From a virus, in IMG/VR virus record IMGVR_UViG_3300042935_000920, positions 1 to 47,667 of that record: a DNA stretch of 47,667 nucleotides; one strand, 5' to 3'. The notes beneath the pieces were generated by a model. That model searched no databases, was not told the origin of the DNA, and saw only the letters and a program-made list of their open reading frames with translations. Shown here piece by piece: positions 26,955-35,774 of this stretch (its first letter is position 1; each line of letters begins with the position of its first letter). The position numbers and the translations under genes are program-made.

Positions 26955-28235
26955 ATGGCAACAAGAATGCAACAGCGCAGAGGAACTGCACAGCAGTGGA
27001 CTACTGCAAACCCAACACTTGGAGCAGGTGAAATTGGATTTGAGACCGACACAAATAAATTTAAAATTGGTAATGGATCTTCAAACTGGGCTGCACTATC
27101 ATATTTTGCTAACACAGCAGGCCTTGAAGCACTCCTTAATGACGGCGCACCTGCAGCACTAAATACTCTTAATGAAATCGCAGCAGCAATTAATGATGAC
27201 CCAGCGTTTTTTACAACAATTGCAACTAATCTAAGTACACACGAATCAGACACATCTGTTCACGGGATTGCAGATACATCAGTCCTTGCAACTTTCTCAT
27301 ATGTCACAGACGCAATTGCTTCAGTTACAGGTGAGTATTCAGACCTTGCTGGAACAGGACTTGCTTGGAACTCAGGAACAAACTCACTTGAAATTGATAA
27401 CACAGTAGCAACAGAAACTTATGCAGATGGAGCAGTAACAACACATAACTCAGCAACAGCAAATGTTCATGGAATTGCAGATACATCAATCCTTGCAACT
27501 ACAACAAATGTGTCGACTGCTCAAACAGCAGCAGAAACAACAGCATCTGGATATGTTACAACACATAACTCAGCAACAACAAATGTTCATGGAATTGCAG
27601 ATACTAGCATACTAGTTACAACAACTGGAACACAAACTTTAACAAATAAAACAATTACATCTCCTGTAGGACTTGCAAAGGCAGATGTAGGACTTGGAAA
27701 TGTTGACAACACAGCAGATGCATCAAAGCCAGTATCTACAGCACAGGCTACAGCGATTCAAACTGCTAAAACAGAAGCAATTGCAGATGCAACATCTCAG
27801 GTAAATGCAATTCTTGCAGGTGCTCCAGCAGCCCTTAACACACTTGATGAACTTGCTGCAGCCCTTGGGGATGATGCAAACTTTGCTTCAACAGTAACAA
27901 CTAGTCTTGGATTAAAGGTAGATTCTTTAACACCTATTACTCAAAAGACTGCCTCATACACACTTTCAACATTAAATCACAGAGATGATTTAATTGAAAT
28001 GGGATCGGCTTCAGCACTTACATTAACAATTCCTCTAAATGCAACAATTGCATACCCAGTTGGAACATCTATAGATATTCTTCAAACTGGAGCGGGACAA
28101 GTAACAATTGCTGGAACAGCAGGAGTAACAGTAAATGCAACACCAGGATTAAAGTTAAGAACTCAGTGGTCATCTTGTACTCTGTTTAAGAGAGCAGAAA
28201 ACACTTGGGTTGTCTACGGCGATCTAACAGCGTAA
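26955..28235 (+). CDS. 426-aa tail fibre with Mtd_N-like start
   Basis: MATRMQQRRGTAQQWTTANP, then LGAGEIGFETDTNKFKIGNG is the N-terminal module of many phage fibres (major-tropism-determinant type). The middle has repeats (HNSATANVHGIADTSILATT, and variants). The last 110 residues (ASALTLTIPLNATIAYPVGT, then WVVYGDLTA) match the N-terminal region of the PVAPT fibre at 16663-18075. It is a likely receptor-binding fibre. Confidence 0.75.
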   Translation: MATRMQQRRGTAQQWTTANPTLGAGEIGFETDTNKFKIGNGSSNWAALSYFANTAGLEALLNDGAPAALNTLNEIAAAINDDPAFFTTIATNLSTHESDTSVHGIADTSVLATFSYVTDAIASVTGEYSDLAGTGLAWNSGTNSLEIDNTVATETYADGAVTTHNSATANVHGIADTSILATTTNVSTAQTAAETTASGYVTTHNSATTNVHGIADTSILVTTTGTQTLTNKTITSPVGLAKADVGLGNVDNTADASKPVSTAQATAIQTAKTEAIADATSQVNAILAGAPAALNTLDELAAALGDDANFASTVTTSLGLKVDSLTPITQKTASYTLSTLNHRDDLIEMGSASALTLTIPLNATIAYPVGTSIDILQTGAGQVTIAGTAGVTVNATPGLKLRTQWSSCTLFKRAENTWVVYGDLTA

Positions 28236-28266
28236 TAAAAATTCAATAAGAAATTAGGAGATACAA

Positions 28267-29076
28267 ATGGCAGCAGGTAAAAAAGCAGGTAAGAAGTCTC
28301 AAGCGTCTAACGACTTTCTAGAGCCATTAGCACCAACAAGCGTATCTGCTACAAACGTAGGTACTGGTAGAGCATTTAATAATGGCTCAGCAACAGTTAC
28401 CTTTTCTTTACCAGCACTTTCTCCTGCAGCCACATCCTTTACAGTAACTTCAAGCCCAGGGGGATTCACAGCCACTGGTGCCAGTTCACCACTTACAGTA
28501 ACTGGTCTTCAGTCAAATACAGCATATACATTTACAGCAACAGCAACAAATGCTGCAGGAACATCTGCTGCATCATCTGCCTCAGCATCAATTACTGCAA
28601 CAACAGTTCCAGCAACACCTTCAGCACCAACCGTAACCACACAGGTTAACCAGGACAATGTTTCTTGGTCTGCCCCAGCAAACGGTGGTTCTGCAATTAC
28701 TGGCTACACCTGGGCATCTTCTGATGCAAAGGGTGCAACAGTGGGTTCAGGAACTATAAGCGTTGCAGTTACTCAAGAAGGAGGAACTGCTCAGACATAT
28801 ACAGTTTATGCAACAAATGCTAATGGAAATTCTTTAACTTCAGCAGCCTCTAACTCTGTTACCACTACTCCTCCGTTCTTCCCACCGTTCTTCCCACCAT
28901 TCTTCCCGTTCTTCCCACCATTCTTCCCACCATTCTTCCCGTTCTTCCCGTTCTTCCCACCGTTCTTCCCACCATTCTTCCCGTTCTTCCCACCATTCTT
29001 CCCACCATTCTTCCCACCATTCTTCCCACCATACTTCGCCCCACCTACATTCTCTGGCGCGATGGCATTCTTCTAA
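28267..29076 (+). CDS. FN3-domain protein with Phe-Pro repeat tail
   Basis: 269 aa. Two FN3-like domains: residues ~20-115 (APTSVSATNVGTGRAFNNGS to SASASITATT) and ~116-200 (SAPTVTTQVNQDNVSWSAPA to SAASNSVTTT). Then about 55 residues of (F)FPP and FFP repeats and the end YFAPPTFSGAMAFF. FN3 domains sit on phage tails and bind surfaces. The tail is extremely hydrophobic and Pro-rich. It sits just before the oxygenase cassette. The repeat could be an assembly zipper, a membrane-active segment or a hydroxylation target (inference). Confidence 0.75.
   Translation: MAAGKKAGKKSQASNDFLEPLAPTSVSATNVGTGRAFNNGSATVTFSLPALSPAATSFTVTSSPGGFTATGASSPLTVTGLQSNTAYTFTATATNAAGTSAASSASASITATTVPATPSAPTVTTQVNQDNVSWSAPANGGSAITGYTWASSDAKGATVGSGTISVAVTQEGGTAQTYTVYATNANGNSLTSAASNSVTTTPPFFPPFFPPFFPFFPPFFPPFFPFFPFFPPFFPPFFPFFPPFFPPFFPPFFPPYFAPPTFSGAMAFF
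28873..29037 (+). repeat. Phe-Pro coding repeat
   Basis: Tandem short units of TTCTTCCCACC- and TTCTTCCCG-type, encoding FFPP and FFP in mixed order. Codons are nearly uniform (TTC, CCA), consistent with recent expansion by slippage. Confidence 0.9.
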
Positions 29077-29133
29077 AAACAAACATATAAATATTTATGT
29101 TTAAATTTAAAAGATATGTGATTTATTTTGATG

Positions 29134-29142
29134 TGATATACT
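29134..29142 (+). promoter_or_regulatory. Extended -10 before the oxygenase cassette
   Basis: TGATATACT; a leader of about 30 bases with AAGGAT precedes the ATG at 29179. It probably drives the cassette. Confidence 0.55.
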
Positions 29143-29178
29143 TAGGGTTAAGTTGTTTATATCAAGATAAGGATAAAG

Positions 29179-29892
29179 ATGTCGGTATATGATGAAAATT
29201 CAAATCCTTGGTTTACTAAGGATAGATCAGAAACTGCTATAAATAGATTTCCAACTAGGACAATAGAGGATAGTATTGTAGTTGAAAACCCAGCACTAGG
29301 GATAAATCTATATAGAAATGTTTTTTCAAAAGAAGATTCAGAAAGATATATAAACACTCTTGAATCAAATCTTGATGGCACTAAAAAATATAAATGGTCA
29401 GAGGCTACAGTTACAAATTCTCCTAATCCAATTAAAAAAGCAAGAGACTGTGTAGATTTTAAATATAAACAAGAAAATCTTGGACCAAGAGATCAAGACA
29501 ACTCTGAACTAATCGATTTACACGAAGAAATATATCAAAAACTTAAATACTGTGTAGACGATTACGCAAAATATTGGGGAATAAATGTTGTTTATTATGA
29601 AGCCTTTAATTTTGTAAAATATGAAGGAGAAGGAAAACATTTTAATATACACGCAGACCACGGACCAGCCTATAACTGTACAGTTTCTGCTGTAATTTAT
29701 ATTAATGATGACTATGAAGGCGGAGAAATAAAATTTCCAAGACTTGATGGATATGTTCACACTCCTAAAGTTGGGGATATTCTTCTTTGCCCATCTAATT
29801 ATATTTATGAGCATGCTTCTTTGCCAATGAAATCAGGGGCAAAATATTGTGTTGTTGTAATGACTGATATAAATGAGTTAGGACACAAGTAG
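29179..29892 (+). CDS. 2OG/Fe(II) oxygenase (P4H-like)
   Basis: 237 aa. FNIHADHGPAYNCTVSAVIY holds H158 and D160, YINDDYEGGEIKFP the typical turn, SNYIYEHASLP the distal His (212), and AKYCVVV a Lys (222) in the position of the usual Arg. The RDCVDFKYK and EAFNFVKY stretches are shared with 30677-31360, so the two are close paralogues. First gene of the cassette. The final stop is shared with the next GTG start. Confidence 0.85.
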   Translation: MSVYDENSNPWFTKDRSETAINRFPTRTIEDSIVVENPALGINLYRNVFSKEDSERYINTLESNLDGTKKYKWSEATVTNSPNPIKKARDCVDFKYKQENLGPRDQDNSELIDLHEEIYQKLKYCVDDYAKYWGINVVYYEAFNFVKYEGEGKHFNIHADHGPAYNCTVSAVIYINDDYEGGEIKFPRLDGYVHTPKVGDILLCPSNYIYEHASLPMKSGAKYCVVVMTDINELGHK

Positions 29893-30668
29893 TGACTACA
29901 AAAAGTAATAAAATTATATTTAAACCACTTAGGCCATGGCTAAATAAAAATAGCGTTAATGTTCCTGTTCCAACACAAAAAGAAACTCCAGGTTGGTATA
30001 AGGATGCAGACAGGTTTGCAAAGATGCCAAACGGAGAATACTACAAAGCACCAAAAGAAGTTTGTCCATTTCCTAAAGAAGGAACCGTAGACGACTATGG
30101 AAGAATCCCTACATGGAAAGCCTGTCCAGCAATAATGGATGCATTTATAACTGGCTACGTTTTTAAAACTCCTTGCGATTTAACATTTACTAAAAATAGT
30201 TCAGGGTATTTAGATGTTAAGGTTGAGAACCCAATGTATACAGAATTTTGTATGCCAAGACCACCAATGCCACAGTTTGAACACCCTAAAGGATACTATA
30301 AACACCACTTTGCTTGGATGGCAGACTGGGGAATGAAACTACCAGAAGGCTATAGCGCTTTGTTTATGACACCAATGAATAGATTTGACCTCCCATTTAT
30401 AAATACAACTGGTGTTGTTGATTCTGATAAAGTTCATCTTCTTGGCAGTTTCCCATTTTTTATTGCAGATGGTTGGGAGGGAACACTCCCAGAAGGAACT
30501 CCATACCTACAAGTTCTTCCATTTAAAAGAGAAAATTGGGAGCACAAAATAGAAGATCTTGATCAGTCTACTGCCTACAACGAATTAATAGAAAATAGAA
30601 AGTTTTATAGACAGCCTGACGGCGGTGTATATAAAAATAAAGTATGGTCAAGAAGAGAATATAAATAG
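29892..30668 (+). CDS. 258-aa conserved phage protein (DUF6065-like)
   Basis: Starts at GTG 29892 (TAGTG overlap). IPTWKACPAIMDAFITGYVF, then FAWMADWGMKLPEGYSALFM and TPMNRFDLPFINTTGVVDSD are stretches found in a conserved phage family of unknown function that I believe corresponds to DUF6065. It is paired with 31360-32088, which has the same layout. It contains several Trp and His. A small-molecule or sugar binding role would fit the cassette but is inference. Confidence 0.6.
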   Translation: MTTKSNKIIFKPLRPWLNKNSVNVPVPTQKETPGWYKDADRFAKMPNGEYYKAPKEVCPFPKEGTVDDYGRIPTWKACPAIMDAFITGYVFKTPCDLTFTKNSSGYLDVKVENPMYTEFCMPRPPMPQFEHPKGYYKHHFAWMADWGMKLPEGYSALFMTPMNRFDLPFINTTGVVDSDKVHLLGSFPFFIADGWEGTLPEGTPYLQVLPFKRENWEHKIEDLDQSTAYNELIENRKFYRQPDGGVYKNKVWSRREYK

Positions 30669-30676
30669 GAGATAAA

Positions 30677-31360
30677 ATGCAAACATGGACAGAAAAAGTA
30701 AATCTAGGCAATGGAATAGTTTGCTATAGAGGAGTAATTAAAAAAGAGTTTGATGTTATTAATAGACTTGAAAACGCCCTTGGATCAGTTGCTTTATATG
30801 GAGAGTTATCCCCAGAGGGTAATAGATACCACTGGATGCCAGCGTATGTTGGATATCAAAAACTTATGCCAGAATATAGGGACTGCGTAGACTTTAAATT
30901 TAAAAAAACAGACATAGAGCAAGACCCTAGCGAAGAATCTCTAAAGTTGCAGGCTATTTGGCAAGATGTATATGATGCTCAGTTTGCAGCAGTGGAAGAC
31001 TACAGAAGAGATCATAGCATTATGCCGTTAAAGTATTGGGAAGCATTTAACTTTATAAAGTATGGTCCAGGACAACACTTTAAAGAGCATCACGATCACG
31101 GCTTTTCATATAATTGTACAGTTTCTCTTGTCGCATATGTCAATGATGATTACGAAGGTGGGGAATTGTACTTTAGGCTACAAGACCTAAATATAAAAGC
31201 ACAGGCTGGAGACTTGTATATTTTTCCATCAAACTTTATGTATCCTCATCAGGCTATGCCAGTTACTTCGGGAACTAAATATTCAATTGTTACAATGTTA
31301 GATTACAGCAAAAAGTTTCATACCCCAGATATGTATGATCCAAAATGGGATAATGAATAG
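30677..31360 (+). CDS. 2OG/Fe(II) oxygenase (P4H-like)
   Basis: 227 aa with an AGGAG site before ATG 30677. FKEHHDHGFSYNCTVSLVAY supplies H138 and D140; YVNDDYEGGELYF the turn; SNFMYPHQAMP the distal His (191); TKYSIVTM the Lys (201). Close paralogue of 29179-29892. Pair separated by the 258-aa gene. Its stop is shared with the GTG of the next gene. Confidence 0.85.
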   Translation: MQTWTEKVNLGNGIVCYRGVIKKEFDVINRLENALGSVALYGELSPEGNRYHWMPAYVGYQKLMPEYRDCVDFKFKKTDIEQDPSEESLKLQAIWQDVYDAQFAAVEDYRRDHSIMPLKYWEAFNFIKYGPGQHFKEHHDHGFSYNCTVSLVAYVNDDYEGGELYFRLQDLNIKAQAGDLYIFPSNFMYPHQAMPVTSGTKYSIVTMLDYSKKFHTPDMYDPKWDNE

Positions 31361-32088
31361 TGTTTAAAATATCGGCTGAAAAATCTCATGGTGCTTTATT
31401 TAATATTGCTCCGATGTCTATAAAAAGAGAGTGGATGGATGCAACTTCCGAAGGTCACGCTTATAGATGTTTTCCAGTAACACAGTCAAATGTGGTTGGA
31501 TGGAGTCTTTCCTGTATTGAAGATATAGAGTTTATTTGGGATGGTGTAAATGATCAAACTGCAGAACATATTGAAATTATTAAAGCACCAGAAGGATCCT
31601 ATGGAGGAAGAGGTCAATCATCTATAAGTTTTAATACTGGATTAATATTTAGAACTGAACAAAATGTTAGTATATTTACTATTAATCCAGTTAATTATTT
31701 TAGCAATGATTTTGAAACAATGTCAAACATCGTCAGTACATCTTTTTATGACAATCCTCTTCCATTAGCAATCAAAGCAAAATCACCTAACAAAAACATT
31801 ATTATTAAAGCGGGAACTCCGCTTGCAACAATAGTTCCTATTTCTCTTTCAGATTTAAACAATACATCAATAGAAGTTGTTGATTATAAAGATGAAGATA
31901 GAAAAAGAGTAGATGCGAATATATCTTATGGAGATGCAGCACAAGTGATAAATTCTGCTGGAAAGTGGACAGACTGGTATAGAGATGCTGTAAACGAAAA
32001 AGGAGAAACTCTGGGTGAGCACGAAGTTAGGGTTTTAAAGTTATCGGTAGAAGATAATACAAAAAATAAACAGAATGGTATAATATAA
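31360..32088 (+). CDS. 242-aa protein, relative of 29892-30668
   Basis: Opens with GTG 31360 (TAGTG). GWSLSCIEDIEFIWDG aligns with GYVFKTPCDLTFTKN of the 258-aa protein, GLIFRTEQNVSIFTINPVNY with the GYSALFMTPMNRF region, and AGTPLATIVPISLSD with GTPYLQVLPFKR. So it belongs to the same family but is divergent. Each lies next to a P4H-like gene. Function unknown. Confidence 0.6.
   Translation: MFKISAEKSHGALFNIAPMSIKREWMDATSEGHAYRCFPVTQSNVVGWSLSCIEDIEFIWDGVNDQTAEHIEIIKAPEGSYGGRGQSSISFNTGLIFRTEQNVSIFTINPVNYFSNDFETMSNIVSTSFYDNPLPLAIKAKSPNKNIIIKAGTPLATIVPISLSDLNNTSIEVVDYKDEDRKRVDANISYGDAAQVINSAGKWTDWYRDAVNEKGETLGEHEVRVLKLSVEDNTKNKQNGII
32076..32084 (+). promoter_or_regulatory. Extended -10, leaderless
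   Basis: TGGTATAAT, six bases before the ATG at 32091, inside the end of the previous gene. Second promoter within the cassette. Confidence 0.65.
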
Positions 32089-32090
32089 TT

Positions 32091-32762
32091 ATGAATAATG
32101 CAGACAACGTTGTAATAAGAAAGCCATCAATGACACCTTCTGGATGGTTTGGTAATGGTAAAGAAAATATTGTCGAGTTAGAAAATTTTATGACTCAAGA
32201 AGAATTAGAATTGCTTGACAAAGCAGCAAGAACTTTGACTGTGTGGGATCAAACACAAAGCCACGTAAATGAAAATGGAACAGTTGTCTATGATGCTGGA
32301 TTTTGGAAAGACAGAGTGGCTAGTGCTCCATCTTTAAACCAAAACGATCCAAGAATAGTTCCAGTAATTTCTGGTCTAGTCGAAAGATTAAAACCAATTG
32401 TAGAAGAGTTTTTTCAAGTCAAAGCACAACCTACAGGACAAACAATTGTTAAGTGGCTTCCAGGTCAACTACAGAGGCCTCACGCAGACAAAGAACTTCA
32501 TGAAGGTCCAGATGCTGGAAAGCCAAATGATTTCCCTCAGTATGATATCGCAAGTTTGTTTTATATTAATGATGACTATGAAGGAGGAGAGTTGTACTTT
32601 CCTTTACAAAAAGTTCAGTTTAAACCAAAGCGTGGAGCAGCATACTTTTTCCCAGGGGATAAGGAATATATTCACGGAGTAACAGAGATAACTAGTGGGC
32701 TCAGGTATACCTGCCCATTCTTTTGGGAAATATTAAAGCACACAGGAGATAGACAGCCATGA
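32091..32762 (+). CDS. 2OG/Fe(II) oxygenase (P4H-like)
   Basis: 223 aa. QLQRPHADKELHEGPDAGKP gives H131 and D133, FYINDDYEGGELYFP the turn, KEYIHGVTEI the distal His (195) and SGLRYTCPF the Arg (205). All canonical residues are present. Overlaps the next gene by ATGA. Confidence 0.88.
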   Translation: MNNADNVVIRKPSMTPSGWFGNGKENIVELENFMTQEELELLDKAARTLTVWDQTQSHVNENGTVVYDAGFWKDRVASAPSLNQNDPRIVPVISGLVERLKPIVEEFFQVKAQPTGQTIVKWLPGQLQRPHADKELHEGPDAGKPNDFPQYDIASLFYINDDYEGGELYFPLQKVQFKPKRGAAYFFPGDKEYIHGVTEITSGLRYTCPFFWEILKHTGDRQP

Positions 32763-33625
32763 TAAATTCTGATCTAAATCCAGTTGAGGTTTACCCTAAG
32801 ATATTTGTTTATAAAAATGTTTTTAAAGATATTAATGCTACATATTCTCAACTAAAGGAATCTAACGGAGAAGATGATGGATTGTTTAGTCCTTGGACAA
32901 AATGGTCTCATTTTGGAGAATATCTAAATCCTACATTTACAGATCATCCACACAGATTAAGCGTTGACTACCTTGAGAAAATAGAAACAAAAACAGAAAA
33001 AGAAGAACTACAAAGACTCGCAATCCTTGAACTTTTTAAGAATTTTCATTTAGTTACTGAAGACTATGCTTCACGTAATAGTGTAGACCTTGACAAAACA
33101 AAAACGGTATTGTCAAATGATGGCAAAACTAAAGAAGAGTGGCAAATGACTGGACCATCTATAGCAAGATATAGAACAGACATTGATGACCCAATTGCAA
33201 TGACATATCATTCAGACTATATTAGAGAGCCTATCATTAGTCCAGGATACAAGTTTGCTATAACAGCCCTTGCTTATTTTAATGATGATTATGAGGGTGG
33301 AGAGATTGATTTTATTGTAAATGGAGAGGCATATAAGTATAAGCCAGAGGCTGGAGACTTTCTTGTTTTCCCTTCTGGGCACCCTGAAATACTAAAAAAT
33401 GGAGACAGTGTATATCTTCATGGAGTAATGCCAGCAACAGGAGCAAGTAAATACCTTTCTAGGATGTATTGGATGAAGTATTCTGTAGGAGATCCTGAGT
33501 GGTTTGAAAAAGAAAAAGAGTTTGGTAAAGATGTTTGGGCAGAAATGCAACCAGACATTATGCAAAAATTTAGAGATGAAAATCCTAACAAAAGTAATGC
33601 TGACAAAGAAAGAAGGATAAAATGA
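32759..33625 (+). CDS. 2OG/Fe(II) oxygenase, long form
   Basis: 288 aa, longest of the set. TYHSDYIREP carries HxD, AYFNDDYEGGEIDF the turn, SVYLHGVMPA the distal His and ASKYLSRMYW a Lys in place of Arg. The region between HxD and the distal His is longer than in its neighbours (insert with NGEAYKYKPEAGDF). The C-terminal tail is charged (EFGKDVWAEMQPDIMQKF). ATGA coupling on both sides. Confidence 0.85.
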   Translation: MINSDLNPVEVYPKIFVYKNVFKDINATYSQLKESNGEDDGLFSPWTKWSHFGEYLNPTFTDHPHRLSVDYLEKIETKTEKEELQRLAILELFKNFHLVTEDYASRNSVDLDKTKTVLSNDGKTKEEWQMTGPSIARYRTDIDDPIAMTYHSDYIREPIISPGYKFAITALAYFNDDYEGGEIDFIVNGEAYKYKPEAGDFLVFPSGHPEILKNGDSVYLHGVMPATGASKYLSRMYWMKYSVGDPEWFEKEKEFGKDVWAEMQPDIMQKFRDENPNKSNADKERRIK

Positions 33626-34377
33626 ATCTAAATAATAAAAAAAGAATAACAAAAGATATAGTTGTTTATGAAAACTTTATTAGTGATGAAGAGTGTAAAA
33701 AAATGATTCAAGCACTTGATGCTCAAGCAGAAAGTGAAAAGTTGTCCTGGATGCCTATATCATTTTATGAGTCATACTCTTCTGTCCTTCCACAAGATAA
33801 CGATCAAGAGGTGCTTGATGCTGGATTATCTCCAACTATTTTTTCAGACATTGAAAAAGCAATGCCAGAAGCAATTGCTTCAGTTCACGACCTTGATCCA
33901 AAAACAATTTGTAAAATTGGATATCACACACAAAAGTGGGAGCCTGGAGCATATGCAAGAATACACTCAGACAACACAGATGCTGAAGGAAAGTCTGGAG
34001 CATTTACAAGAAGCAGATATGCTGGATTCCTTTACTTAAATGATGACTTTGAGGGCGGACTATTAAAGTTCCCAGGACAAGAAATAGAGATTCAGCCAAA
34101 GGTTGGAATGCTTGCCGTATTTGACGGGGGATTTAGCAATATGCACGAAGTAACTTTGATTGAAAGTGGAGTAAGATACACCATCGGATCTTTCTGGGAT
34201 GATCGTGAAGAGGATGCTTACCCACAAGAATTAAGAGATGCTTGGGCTGCAGAAATGAAAGCAACAAGAGCCCAGCAAGAGATTGAAAGAGCAGAGTGGC
34301 AAGACTTGTTAAAAGAAGGATACAAGTTAGATAAAGACGGAAATAAATACAAGATAGAAGATGTTGATAATGATTGA
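33622..34377 (+). CDS. 2OG/Fe(II) oxygenase with charged tail
   Basis: 251 aa. YARIHSDNTDAEGKSGAFTR has H115 and D117, YLNDDFEGGLLKFP the turn, FSNMHEVTLI the distal His (175) and SGVRYTIGSFW the Arg (185). The last 60 residues are a helical, charged extension (EIERAEWQDLLKEGYKLDKD) absent from the neighbours, perhaps for protein binding. ATGA overlap with 32759-33625. Confidence 0.85.
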   Translation: MNLNNKKRITKDIVVYENFISDEECKKMIQALDAQAESEKLSWMPISFYESYSSVLPQDNDQEVLDAGLSPTIFSDIEKAMPEAIASVHDLDPKTICKIGYHTQKWEPGAYARIHSDNTDAEGKSGAFTRSRYAGFLYLNDDFEGGLLKFPGQEIEIQPKVGMLAVFDGGFSNMHEVTLIESGVRYTIGSFWDDREEDAYPQELRDAWAAEMKATRAQQEIERAEWQDLLKEGYKLDKDGNKYKIEDVDND

Positions 34378-35029
34378 TTCTTTTAAAAAACAATTAAAAG
34401 AAAGCGGATACTCTTTTGAAGAAATTACCTCAGAACTAATATCGGTTGAAAACTTTTTGTCAAAAGATCAGTTAAATACTCTAAACAGTATTATAGATAG
34501 TACATCGCAAGAAGATTGGGAAGTAGAATACCACGCTAACTTAAAAACATTTTGTATGAAAAAATTTGGAAGAGATGATGTAGAAAACCTTGTTGCTGAA
34601 GGTAAGTTTGAAATTACACAAAACTGGAAAGATAAAAATTTTAATATATCTAATCATGAAATATACCATCCAATGTATGAGGTTTTAAATTCAATGGTAA
34701 TTGACTCAGACTCAACATTACATTTAAGTGGACTTGCAACAATTCAAAGAATGCAGCCAGGCGTAGAGTTAAAATCACACACAGATCAAAACACAGACCC
34801 CTCTATTAAATATGCTACAATTGTATATATAAATGATGACTATTTAGAGGGTGAACTATTTTTCCCAAATTTGGATATAAAGTTAAAGCCCAAGCCAGGA
34901 ACAATGTTGTTTTTTCCAGGGAATAAAGAGTATGAGCATGGAGTAAACTATGTAGCAGAAGGACCAACAAGATATGTTCTTGTAGGTTTTATAAAAGACA
35001 AAGATCATTATGAAAACAATAGGTACTAG
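34370..35029 (+). CDS. 2OG/Fe(II) oxygenase (P4H-like)
   Basis: I start at ATG 34370; an in-frame ATG at 34361 is also possible. About 219 aa. VELKSHTDQNTDPSIKYATI (HxD), VYINDDYLEGELFFP (turn), NKEYEHGVNYV (distal His) and GPTRYVLVGF (Arg). All canonical. It overlaps the previous gene by eight bases. Confidence 0.85.
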   Translation: MIDSFKKQLKESGYSFEEITSELISVENFLSKDQLNTLNSIIDSTSQEDWEVEYHANLKTFCMKKFGRDDVENLVAEGKFEITQNWKDKNFNISNHEIYHPMYEVLNSMVIDSDSTLHLSGLATIQRMQPGVELKSHTDQNTDPSIKYATIVYINDDYLEGELFFPNLDIKLKPKPGTMLFFPGNKEYEHGVNYVAEGPTRYVLVGFIKDKDHYENNRY

Positions 35030-35039
35030 GAGGAGTTAA

Positions 35040-35774
35040 ATGAATAAAGAAATATTAGACCCAAAGGTTTATTACTATACAGATGCAATAGATAATTTTG
35101 ATAAGTTTCAGTCAACACTAAAGGAGTTAGACTACCTTGATTCAAACAATGAAACTGGGGTAAATGTTTGGAACCCTTGGACATCATCTAATGATAAAAG
35201 TTTTATTTATGGCGAAACAAAGACATTTGATATTAATGCAATAAACAAGTTTGAAGGAGAAGTAGGAGAAAAAAGCAAGTATATTTATGATTCAATAATG
35301 AATACTTTGTATAATGTTTGCAAAGACTATGCTACATCTATTGGAGATTTTGATGAACCAAGAATTTTCCCAACCTTTAATATAAAAAAATATAACACTG
35401 GAACAGGTATGGGTGCACACTTTGATCAATTAGACGGAGACAAAACTTTGAGATACTCTCTCGTAATGTATCTAAATGATGACTGCGAAGGGGGAGAAAT
35501 CTCTTTTCAATTAAAGGATTATGATGGTGGATGGACAAGTTCTGATGGATTCTCTAAAGGATCTGCACCAGCAGTAGACTTAGACTATGATATATCTGTA
35601 GCAAATAAAGCAATTGATTTTGGACTAAAACCAAAAGCAAATAGCGTTATCATATTCCCAGCATTTCCTCCATACTTTCATACAGCACATATTGTGAAGT
35701 CTGGTTTTAAATATATGGTTCCTGCACACTGGATTCATAATGGAATGGATCTTAACAAATCTCAGGGGATGTAA
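35040..35774 (+). CDS. 2OG/Fe(II) oxygenase with Asp-rich insert
   Basis: 244 aa with a GGAGGAG site. GAHFDQLDGDKTLRYSLVMY (HxD), YLNDDCEGGEISF (turn), FPPYFHTAHIV (distal His) and SGFKYMVPAHW (Lys). A ~40-residue insert (DYDGGWTSSDGFSKGSAPAV, then DLDYDISVANKA) lies between HxD and the distal His, possibly a substrate-recognition loop. Confidence 0.85.
   Translation: MNKEILDPKVYYYTDAIDNFDKFQSTLKELDYLDSNNETGVNVWNPWTSSNDKSFIYGETKTFDINAINKFEGEVGEKSKYIYDSIMNTLYNVCKDYATSIGDFDEPRIFPTFNIKKYNTGTGMGAHFDQLDGDKTLRYSLVMYLNDDCEGGEISFQLKDYDGGWTSSDGFSKGSAPAVDLDYDISVANKAIDFGLKPKANSVIIFPAFPPYFHTAHIVKSGFKYMVPAHWIHNGMDLNKSQGM

Noticed and set aside
28840-29082. Minus-strand frame with EEWWEERWEE repeats
   Set aside because: It is the reverse reading of the Phe-Pro repeat and has no promoter or ribosome site.
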